From the NCBI GenBank assembly GCA_964347545.1, contig CAYFZZ010000130.1, positions 1 to 13,476 on the forward strand: 13,476 nucleotides of DNA, read 5' to 3'. The notes beneath the pieces were generated by a model. That model saw only the letters and a program-made list of their open reading frames with translations, did not search any database and was not told where the DNA came from. This document shows, in pieces, positions 7,350-13,476 of this stretch. The first letter of the stretch is position 1. Each line of letters opens with the position of its first letter. The DNA comes from CS4-C045 sp964347545 (GTDB taxonomy: Bacteria; Planctomycetota; Planctomycetia; Pirellulales; UBA7805). Position numbers and translations under genes: made by a program.

Positions 7350-8735
7350 ATGGCCAAAGGCAGAAAAGATCTCGCCCTGCAGATCGCCCTGATCCTGTTC
7401 GTGCTGTTGACGATTGGGGTCAGCGTGACCAGCTACATTTTTTACGACAAATATCGCACCGAGATCGATATCCGGGTCGCCGCTGTGCAGGCAACCGAAG
7501 CCGCGACCAAGGAGGCGAACAAGGCCAAGGAGGAACGGGACGAGCTGAAACAGCTGGTGGGAAAAGGGCCCGCCGCGGGCGTGACCGAAATCATGGGTGC
7601 CTTTAAACGCCACCAAGATGCCTACGGAGGGACCCTCCCCGATGAGGCGGCACGGGTGTATCCCACCATGCTGGAGAACCAGCAGGACCAGATTCGCAAG
7701 CTGCAAGAAGACATTATTTCCTTCCAGGACGCAATCAAGGCCCAAAAAACTCAATTCGATCAGGCGATCAAACAAGAACAGACCAAAGTCGCAGCCCTCC
7801 AGAAGGATTTCACGGCCCAGGCAGACGAAATCCGTAAAATTCACGAAGATTTCAACGAGCAGGATAAGAATTACAAACAGATTCAGGAGAGCGTCGCTCA
7901 ACAAGTTGACCAAAAAAACCAGGAAGTGCTCGCCATTCGCGAGGAAGCCAAGCAAGACCAGGCGGGGCTGAAAGAACAGTTGCGGGACAAAGCGAGAGAG
8001 GTTGTGGGACTCAAGGAAGAACTGCGGCCGTATCGCAATTGGGAAACGGAACCGCCGGACGGGACGGTGGTCAGCCTGAACCACGCCGCCGGGACGGTGT
8101 TTATCGATTTGGGCAGCAACGATGGCTTGCGCCGCCAGACCTCGTTCAGCGTCGTGCCACACGATGTGAAAAACGCATTGAACCTCGATCCCAAAGGGGC
8201 TCTGGAAGTGGTCCGGATTGTGGGGCCACATCTGGCCGAGGCGCGGATTACCGAGGATACGCTGGTCAACCCCATCATTCCCGGAGACCGCATCATCTCC
8301 CCCATCTTTAACGCCGGAAGGCCCGAACGGTTTGCCGTGGCCGGCACGGTCGACTTGAACGGCGACGGCCAATCCGACCTGGAGCAGCTGCTGGCCCTGA
8401 TCCGCCGCAACGGCGGGATCGTCGATGCCTACGTGGATGAGAACGGACTGCCCGTGGGTCTGGTAACGGCGGCCACCAAATTCGTGATCCAGGGCGAGCC
8501 GCCGGACGAAAGAAGCGATCCCAAACTGCTGGACGCCTACCGAAAAATGCGGGAGGACGCCGACGAGTCCGCCGTCGGCATCATGCCGCTGGGCGATTTC
8601 CTCGAATACATCGGCTACCGCGGCCGGCCGGGAGCTGGCGGACGGGGCGAAACAAGTGGCCAGAACCGCCCAGCCGGCTCGCCCTTCCGCCGCCGACCCG
8701 GGGCCGGCCCCGCCGCCGGGCCGGGTGCGAACTAA
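7350..8735 (+). CDS. Membrane-anchored coiled-coil protein of unknown function
   Basis: A 461-aa protein that I cannot name. Residues 8-31 are a single hydrophobic span after a basic start (MAKGRKD), so the rest most likely faces the periplasm. Residues 40-228 are long, charged and Gln/Lys/Glu-rich, typical of a coiled coil. A globular part follows at about 236-320 with beta-rich sequence ending IIPGDRIISPIF. Residues 335-346 (DLNGDGQSDLEQ) resemble a calcium-binding EF-hand or dockerin loop. The next 40 residues (IRRNGGIVDAYV, then VTAATKFVIQGEPP) are faintly BRCT-like. The tail (425-461) is Gly/Pro/Arg-rich. The ATG at 7350 is preferred over an upstream in-frame start at 7299 because GAGGAG lies 10 nt before it and the hydrophobic anchor follows. 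Expressed with the 87-aa gene 22 nt downstream. Confidence 0.85.
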   Translation: MAKGRKDLALQIALILFVLLTIGVSVTSYIFYDKYRTEIDIRVAAVQATEAATKEANKAKEERDELKQLVGKGPAAGVTEIMGAFKRHQDAYGGTLPDEAARVYPTMLENQQDQIRKLQEDIISFQDAIKAQKTQFDQAIKQEQTKVAALQKDFTAQADEIRKIHEDFNEQDKNYKQIQESVAQQVDQKNQEVLAIREEAKQDQAGLKEQLRDKAREVVGLKEELRPYRNWETEPPDGTVVSLNHAAGTVFIDLGSNDGLRRQTSFSVVPHDVKNALNLDPKGALEVVRIVGPHLAEARITEDTLVNPIIPGDRIISPIFNAGRPERFAVAGTVDLNGDGQSDLEQLLALIRRNGGIVDAYVDENGLPVGLVTAATKFVIQGEPPDERSDPKLLDAYRKMREDADESAVGIMPLGDFLEYIGYRGRPGAGGRGETSGQNRPAGSPFRRRPGAGPAAGPGAN

Positions 8736-8757
8736 GGAACTGCTCGGAGCCTCCACC

Positions 8758-9021
8758 ATGAACCTCTCCATGGCGGCCGAAGAAGTCCTCCAGCAGGAAT
8801 TTCTGGAAATCCGAGCCCGCTTGCTGGAAGTGGCCGCCGCCCTCGACCGCCTCCAGCGAGCTCCCGGAGACGTCGGCCACGATCCCCGCCTTCAGCAAAT
8901 CGGCCAGGCCCTGCAGTTGCTGCAAGAGGCAAGACCGGACCGAGCCGAACAAATCCAGCTGGTCTTTTCCCGAACCTACCAGGAAAACTGGCAAACCGAG
9001 CTGGGGATGCAGCCCCGTTAG
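8758..9021 (+). CDS. Small helical hypothetical protein, 87 aa
   Basis: An 87-residue, probably all-helical cytoplasmic protein of unknown function. It is rich in Leu, Ala, Glu and Gln, with EFLEIRARLLEVAAALDRL at about 14-32 and a conserved-looking end with YQENWQTELG. No signal peptide, membrane span, Cys or catalytic motif is visible. The start at 8758 is supported by GGAG 8 nt upstream (8746-8749); a second ATG is at 8770. It begins 22 nt after the coiled-coil gene and is surely co-transcribed, which suggests a related role, perhaps as a binding partner. Its high third-position GC and clean ribosome site make it a real gene. Confidence 0.75.
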   Translation: MNLSMAAEEVLQQEFLEIRARLLEVAAALDRLQRAPGDVGHDPRLQQIGQALQLLQEARPDRAEQIQLVFSRTYQENWQTELGMQPR

Positions 9022-9167
9022 GGAAAGCGGCCAAGCCGGCGTGGCCGAGCCACGGTGGCCCAGCCGGGTGAGGTGTCCAGCGGTGAGGGGTTGTGCTCGA
9101 CCAGCCCCGTGGGATCATGGACGATCAGAACGCTCGAACCCCGGGCCCGCGGGAATGCTGAAAGCCC

Positions 9168-10001
9168 ATGGACTACCTCGATCCCCACATTCATATGGTC
9201 TCCCGGGTTACCGATGACTATGAAACCCTCGCCAAAATGGGGTGCGTCGCCGTCAGTGAACCGGCCTTCTGGCCCGGATTCGACCGGGGCAGTGCCGCAG
9301 GTTTTGAGGATTACTTTCGGCAGCTGACCGAATTCGAGCCCACGCGGGCGAGTTGGTACGGAATCCAACACTACACCTGGCTGTGTATCAACGCCAAGGA
9401 AGCCGAAAATGTGCGGCTCGCTCGAGAAGTGATCGCCCTCATCCCCACCTACCTCGACAAACCAGGCGTCCTGGGCATCGGCGAGATCGGGCTGAACAAA
9501 AACTCCCGGAACGAAGCCACCATCTTCCTGGAACACGTCGACCTGGCCATGCAGACCAACGAACAAATCCTGATACACACGCCCCACCTGGAAGACAAAT
9601 ACCAGGGGACGAGGATGATCCTGGACATGCTGAGCGGCGATAGCCGCATCGACCGAGCTCGGGTCTGCGTCGATCACGTCGAAGAACATACCGTGCGGAT
9701 GGTGATCGAAGCAGGATTCTGGGCCGGGATGACGCTGTACCCGGTCAGCAAGTGCACCCCCGCACGAGCCGTGGATATGGTGGAGATGTACGGCCCCCAG
9801 CGCCTGCTGGTCAACTCGGCCGGAGACTGGGGACCCTCCCGGCCCACCGCCGTCCCCGACTTTATCCTCGCCATGCGAAAGCGGGGACACCCAGAAAGCA
9901 CGATTCGCCAGGTCGTCTACGACAACCCGCTGCAGTTCTTCAGCCAGAGCCGCAACTTTGTGTTCACGCCGCCTGACCACCGGGGCTCGGCAGAAAGCTA
10001 G
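9168..10001 (+). CDS. TatD-superfamily metal-dependent hydrolase, EboB-like
   Basis: A 277-aa TIM-barrel amidohydrolase of the TatD superfamily. Likely metal ligands are in the expected order: HIH (His7, His9), Glu106 in GIGEIG, His137 in LIHTP, His170 in VDH, and Asp220 in SAGDWG. TatD proper is a DNase. The features SRVTDDYE, EPAFWPG, LVNSAGDWG and NPLQFF instead recall EboB, a TatD-like member of the ebo cluster involved in moving secondary-metabolite precursors in some bacteria. That likeness is from memory. No other ebo gene (eboA, eboC prenyltransferase, eboD, eboE) is in the window, so the substrate is unknown. Full length with no signal peptide, so cytoplasmic. It begins 146 nt after the 87-aa gene and has only a weak ribosome site (GAAAG), so co-transcription is possible but not certain. 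Confidence 0.88.
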   Translation: MDYLDPHIHMVSRVTDDYETLAKMGCVAVSEPAFWPGFDRGSAAGFEDYFRQLTEFEPTRASWYGIQHYTWLCINAKEAENVRLAREVIALIPTYLDKPGVLGIGEIGLNKNSRNEATIFLEHVDLAMQTNEQILIHTPHLEDKYQGTRMILDMLSGDSRIDRARVCVDHVEEHTVRMVIEAGFWAGMTLYPVSKCTPARAVDMVEMYGPQRLLVNSAGDWGPSRPTAVPDFILAMRKRGHPESTIRQVVYDNPLQFFSQSRNFVFTPPDHRGSAES

Positions 10002-10030
10002 GTCAGCCGATCCCGGTCCGGCCCGAGCGC

Positions 10031-10123
10031 GGTGGTGGGTGGTGAGTGGTGAGGGGTGAGGGGGGTGAGGGGTGAGGGGGGAGGGGTGAGGGGTGAGGGG
10101 GGTGGGGGGTGGGGTGAGGGGTG
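10031..10123. repeat. G-rich GGTGAGG heptad tract
   Basis: About 93 bp made almost wholly of G with T and A on the plus strand, built from variants of GGTGAGG/GGGTGAG. It has many runs of four to six G and could form G-quadruplexes on the plus strand. Low-complexity and non-coding. Confidence 0.9.
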
Positions 10124-10138
10124 CCGTTTTTGGGACCG

Positions 10139-10186
10139 AACCGCGAAGCGGTGGCATGGTATAGCCTGGAGCGCCAGCCCCAGGGA
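10139..10186. repeat. 48-bp two-hairpin dispersed repeat, copy 3
   Basis: Same 48-bp architecture as copies 1 and 2, some 10 kb away. The left stem has changed from GCCGC/GCGGC to ACCGC/GCGGT, a compensatory pair change that keeps the hairpin. The right stem has one mismatch (CCTGGAGC). Copy 4 starts exactly 69 bp later. Confidence 0.85.
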
Positions 10187-10207
10187 AGACGCCCAGAATA
10201 AAAACCG

Positions 10208-10255
10208 AGCCGCAACGCGGCGCCATGCGCCATCCTGGGGCGTCAGCCCCAGGAA
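10208..10255. repeat. 48-bp two-hairpin dispersed repeat, copy 4
   Basis: Fourth copy. The left hairpin keeps its stem but has loop AAC instead of GAA; the right hairpin keeps its 8-bp stem with loop GTCA instead of GCCA. Changes fall in loops while stems are held, pointing to selection on structure. Confidence 0.85.
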
Positions 10256-10320
10256 AACAGCGCGCGACCTTCTGTGAAAACACAAATTGGAACAGAAGGC
10301 CAGGCGCGACATGGGTTTGC

Positions 10321-10346
10321 TGAGCGGCGAGGCGCTAGCCGCCGGT
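10321..10346. repeat. 26-bp dispersed repeat, copy 1
   Basis: This sequence begins tgagcggc and ends gctagccgccggt. It recurs at 13378-13403 with a single mismatch and in the same orientation. It contains a GCGGC/GCCGC inverted pair, so it is another small structured intergenic element. Confidence 0.8.
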
Positions 10347-10359
10347 GGCAAGCGCTCGC

Positions 10360-10393
10360 CCCCTAGCCCCTAACTCCTAGCCCCTAGCCCCTT
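10360..10393. repeat. CCCCTAG heptad tandem repeat
   Basis: Nearly five 7-bp units: cccctag, cccctaa, ctcctag, cccctag, cccctt. It resembles telomere-like C-rich heptads but is far too short and internal to be a chromosome end. Confidence 0.85.
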
Positions 10394-10450
10394 CCTCCCA
10401 TTTGTTTCGGATTTCGGATTTTCCTCCGCCAGGGAGTCTGTTTATTTTTG

Positions 10451-10475
10451 ACAGGATGCACAGGATCGACAGGAT
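10451..10475. repeat. ACAGGAT nonamer repeat
   Basis: ACAGGAT occurs at 10451, 10460 and 10469, an exact 9-bp period. Similar acaggat-type tracts are common between genes in many large bacterial genomes. Confidence 0.8.
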
Positions 10476-10606
10476 GCTTTGGTCAGGTGGGGGGTAAAAG
10501 GCAGTTGTCCCGGCTGTCCACATGATCCCTTACCCGCCGTTTGCGAATCGCGACGACCAGAACCGCAGAATATCGAATGCCGAATGTCGAAGGCTGAAGT
10601 CAGGCA

Positions 10607-10625
10607 CCGGCCTCAAAGAGGCCGG
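10607..10625. repeat. Perfect 8-bp hairpin in repeat island
   Basis: CCGGCCTC-AAA-GAGGCCGG forms a perfect stem with a triloop about 110 bp beyond the PII stop on the minus strand. It is preceded by gtcaggcacc, which also occurs at 13418-13427. No T-tract follows on either strand, so a terminator role is uncertain. Confidence 0.7.
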
Positions 10626-10641
10626 CTACAGAAGGCACCGG

Positions 10642-10708
10642 CCCGCATCGCGGAACCCGCACCCCGCATCCCGCACCCCGGATCCCGCATCGCGGAACCC
10701 GCACCCCG
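10642..10708. repeat. 25-bp direct repeat in CCCGCA-rich tract
   Basis: A 25-bp sequence starting cccgcatcgcgg and ending cgcaccccg occurs perfectly at 10642-10666 and 10684-10708 (42-bp offset). The sequence between and around is made of related CCCGCA/CCCGGA units. It ends about 25 bp from the glnB stop. Confidence 0.85.
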
Positions 10709-10733
10709 GACCCCGCATCCGCTACCAGGCCGC

Positions 10734-11081
10734 CTAGATCGCCTCGCTGCCCCGCTCGCCCGTCCGGATCCGGATGCAGTCTTCCATGGGCAGGACAAAA
10801 ATCTTGCCATCCCCGATCTCGCCCGTTTCCCCCGTCCGCCCCCCTTGGATGATGGCGTTGACCGTCGGTTCCACGAATTCCTCGTTGACCGCGATTTCCA
10901 GGCGGACTTTCCGTAACAGGTTCACGGAAAATTCGTGCCCCCGATAGACCTCCGTGTGCCCCTTTTGCCGGCCAAACCCCTGCACGTCCATGACCGTCAA
11001 GCGGAAAACTTCCACTTCCGTGAGAGCCGATTTGACCGCTTCCAATTTGCTGGGCTGAATGATGGCAATGATCAGTTTCAT
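10734..11081 (-). CDS. glnB: PII nitrogen regulatory protein (GlnB/GlnK type) with Phe51 and B-loop insertion
   Basis: A 115-aa PII signal protein, a trimer that senses 2-oxoglutarate, ATP and ADP and, when linked to amt, usually plugs the ammonium channel. The family signatures are clear: GFGRQKGHTEVYRG (35-48) leading into the T-loop, GDGKIFV in the B-loop, and RIRTGE near the end. Position 51, where enterobacterial PII carries the Tyr that is uridylylated, is Phe (codon TTT); Tyr46 is retained. The B-loop has a duplicated TGE (RTGETGEIGDGK), which explains 115 rather than 112 residues. The ATG at 11081 is used; an in-frame TTG directly before it is unlikely. AGGA lies about 10 nt upstream. 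It is downstream of amt on the same strand with a 319-nt gap, so it may be co-transcribed or have its own promoter. GlnB versus GlnK cannot be settled by sequence; the amt linkage favours a GlnK-like role. Confidence 0.95.
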   Translation of the reverse strand: MKLIIAIIQPSKLEAVKSALTEVEVFRLTVMDVQGFGRQKGHTEVYRGHEFSVNLLRKVRLEIAVNEEFVEPTVNAIIQGGRTGETGEIGDGKIFVLPMEDCIRIRTGERGSEAI

Positions 11082-11400
11082 CAAGACGATTCCTGGGGGT
11101 GATCAACAGCGAAGGATTTTGCCTCAGGGGAAGGTTAGATCGTAATCCGCCCCTGCTCGCTCAGCAAGTCCGCGCATTCGTTTCCCAAGTCTGCGGCCGT
11201 GGCCCGCCGGCAACCCCGCTCATCCCCGCATCCCCTCCCCGCGGGACGGCATCCGCACTCGACCGCGGCCGCCGGCGTGGTCCGAGGGAAGCCGGGGTTC
11301 GCCTCGCGGTCATGACACCCCGGCTCGAGCGGACCAGGCGGAGCGTCCGCTCGAGCCTTCGGGGGTATCCTTCCGGCCCAGGCAAAGGCCGAGAAGACGG
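11082..11400. other. amt-glnB intergenic region
   Basis: A 319-bp gap between the amt stop and the PII start, with no gene seen. It holds a perfect 12-bp inverted repeat just after amt. No sigma-54 or sigma-70 promoter for glnB was recognised. Confidence 0.6.
11322..11357. terminator. Perfect 12-bp stem-loop downstream of amt
   Basis: GGCTCGAGCGGA (11322-11333) pairs perfectly with TCCGCTCGAGCC (11346-11357) around a 12-nt loop, 43 bp past the amt stop. No U-tract follows on the minus strand. It may be a terminator without a U-tract, an attenuator between amt and glnB, or an mRNA-stabilising structure that lowers glnB relative to amt or the reverse. Confidence 0.65.
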
Positions 11401-12912
<1,512 letters not shown>

Positions 12913-13033
12913 CGCTCGGTTCCTCTCTCGGTTTCCCTCTGCCTCGTCCCGGCAGGATCGGGGCACATCCCCCACCGTGCGGCTCCAACCGCACCCAGAT
13001 CCCCCAGGAGGCGTGCTCGGCAGGCCCTCCGCG

Positions 13034-13051
13034 AAGCATTCCCTGTGCCAA
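13034..13051 (-). promoter_or_regulatory. Sigma-54 (RpoN) promoter of amt
   Basis: The minus strand reads TTGGCACAGGGAATGCTT, with the -24 box TTGGCAC and -12 box ATGCTT, the invariant GG (13049-13048) and GC (13037-13036) 12 bp apart. Transcription would start near 13024, giving a leader of about 110 nt before the amt ATG. Nitrogen-limited RpoN control of amt is well known in other bacteria, so context and motif agree. Confidence 0.85.
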
Positions 13052-13091
13052 TAGCCGCCGTCGGGGCTGAGCTGAACGAAGACAGCGATTA

Positions 13092-13105
13092 CGTAAAGCC
13101 TTACG
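13092..13105. promoter_or_regulatory. Palindrome upstream of amt, possible activator site
   Basis: CGTAA-AGCC-TTACG is a 5-bp-arm palindrome centred about 75 bp upstream of the predicted amt start, the distance at which sigma-54 activators often bind. It does not match the enterobacterial NtrC site. Function is inferred only from position and symmetry. Confidence 0.3.
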
Positions 13106-13196
13106 CTTATCCGCCCCCCCGCCCCCCCCACCCCTGGCCCCACCCCCCTGCCCACTTTCTAAGCACCCCTCGTCGCGCCTCTCAGCACCCCCCCAC

Positions 13197-13270
13197 CCCA
13201 AAAAAGGACAGGCATGATTCACCCCTTCACAATCCCAAAAAAGGACAGGCATGATTCACCCCTTCACAAT
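13197..13270. repeat. 37-bp perfect tandem repeat, two copies
   Basis: Two identical adjacent units (13197-13233, 13234-13270), each starting cccaaaaaaggacaggcat and ending cccttcacaat. They are AT-richer than the surroundings. The second unit also forms the left arm of a long inverted repeat. Confidence 0.95.
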
Positions 13271-13331
13271 CAAGAATCAACATTCGTGAATCCTCAATCG
13301 ACCGGGCGGATAATGCCTGTCCTTTTTTGGG
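13234..13331. repeat. Long imperfect inverted repeat
   Basis: cccaaaaaaggacaggcat (13234-13252) pairs perfectly with 13313-13331. The next 7 bases GATTCAC (13253-13259) pair with GTGAATC (13286-13292), giving 26 bp of stem with a 20-nt one-sided bulge. No ORF lies inside. It looks like a REP- or MITE-type palindromic element. Confidence 0.85.
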
Positions 13332-13347
13332 CCTTCGGGCCTTTTTT
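13330..13347 (+). terminator. Intrinsic terminator with UUCG tetraloop
   Basis: GGCC-TTCG-GGCC followed at once by TTTTTT on the plus strand. The stem is short but carries the very stable UUCG loop. No plus-strand gene lies just upstream, so it may belong to the repeat element or end an unseen transcript. The sequence ccttttttgggcctt is repeated on both sides (13321-13335, 13340-13354). Confidence 0.6.
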
Positions 13348-13377
13348 GGGCCTTAAAAGATGGCCCCCTTGGTTTTC

Positions 13378-13403
13378 TGAGCGGCAAGGCGCTAGCCGCC
13401 GGT
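13378..13403. repeat. 26-bp dispersed repeat, copy 2
   Basis: Same sequence as 10321-10346 except one base, in the same orientation. It is followed at 13418 by gtcaggcacc, a decamer also found at 10599-10608, so the two repeat islands share more than one module. Confidence 0.8.
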
Positions 13404-13476
13404 AGCGCTCCCAGGGAGTCAGGCACCTTTTTCGGGAATGGGTTTGCGCGAGGGCCAGCGGTCGGGGGCCGAAAAA

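Larger units (their letters stand above)
10002..10733. other. Repeat-rich intergenic island
   Basis: This 732-bp gap has no convincing gene. It holds, in order, a G-rich heptad tract, two 48-bp two-hairpin elements, a gagcggc-type element, CCCCTAG heptads, ACAGGAT nonamers, a perfect hairpin, and CCCGCA-rich imperfect repeats ending at the PII stop codon. It separates the convergent hydrolase gene and glnB. No ordinary intrinsic terminator was seen for either gene, so these structured repeats may serve that role. Confidence 0.75.

Noticed and set aside
7134..8771. A 545-residue open frame on the minus strand, longer than the gene it overlaps
   Set aside because: It is antisense to the 461-aa gene, which has a consensus promoter, a ribosome site, a membrane anchor and a coiled coil. 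The minus frame gives Leu/Phe-rich text typical of the reverse of Glu/Lys/Gln codons and has no recognisable domain.
9125..9160. tRNA-like GGTTCGAGC on the minus strand
   Set aside because: No T-arm stem pairs around it and no acceptor or anticodon arm could be built.
9018..10283. A 421-residue minus-strand frame opposite the TatD-like gene
   Set aside because: It runs through the G-rich repeat tract as Pro/Thr/Ser repeats and is antisense to a gene with intact metal ligands.
10360..10393. Telomere-like CCCCTAG repeats
   Set aside because: Short, internal and imperfect; similar tracts occur as intergenic filler, and nothing suggests a chromosome end.
12913..13155. Extended N-terminus for Amt starting at 13155
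   Set aside because: The added 81 residues are low-complexity. The sigma-54 start near 13024 lies inside them, and the ATG at 12912 has a ribosome site followed by a signal-like sequence.

Overview
The window is GC-rich bacterial chromosome. It most likely comes from a planctomycete of the Pirellulales type. This rests on the flagellar gene order, the PII/Amt sequences, conserved-looking proteins of unknown function, and intergenic spaces full of short dispersed GC-rich repeats. That assignment is inferred from sequence character alone. No rRNA or tRNA gene, CRISPR array, transposase or phage gene was seen.

Layout. Positions 1-292 hold a pair of 48-bp two-hairpin repeats next to a FlgM-like anti-sigma factor gene (293-568, minus). 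Positions 569-1528 are essentially gene-free, with a 20-bp tandem repeat. A small convergent hypothetical ORF (1529-1747, plus) faces a flagellar operon, and the two are separated by a bidirectional terminator with a GAAA tetraloop (1808-1847). The operon runs leftwards as flhA (export gate), flhF (SRP-type GTPase), flhG (MinD-like ATPase) and fliA (sigma-28). A near-consensus sigma-54 promoter lies 14 nt before the mapped flhA start, with a GGAG ribosome site inside that short leader. Divergently, a near-perfect sigma-70 promoter (7140-7168) leads to three plus-strand genes: a membrane-anchored coiled-coil protein of 461 aa, an 87-aa helical protein, and a TatD-superfamily hydrolase that resembles EboB.

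Positions 10002-10733 are a repeat island: G-rich heptads, a second pair of the 48-bp elements, CCCCTAG heptads, ACAGGAT nonamers and others. Beyond it lie glnB/glnK (PII) and amt on the minus strand. Amt has its own well-formed sigma-54 promoter (13034-13051) and an extended acidic N-terminus. The last 280 bp hold a 37-bp tandem repeat, a long inverted repeat, a UUCG-loop terminator and another dispersed repeat.

How it works together. The left half is a regulatory and export module for flagella: the RpoN promoter makes FlhA, FlhF, FlhG and FliA, and FlgM would hold FliA in check. The right half is an ammonium-uptake module, also RpoN-dependent by sequence. The PII protein has Phe at position 51, where the modifiable Tyr normally sits, and a three-residue duplication in its B-loop. 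FlhG keeps its FlhF-activating N-terminal motif but has lost the Walker A lysines. I see no defence system or obviously new enzymatic pathway. The best candidates for something undescribed are the paired, covarying 48-bp element, the 461-aa/87-aa/EboB-like gene set, and the unusual PII and FlhG.
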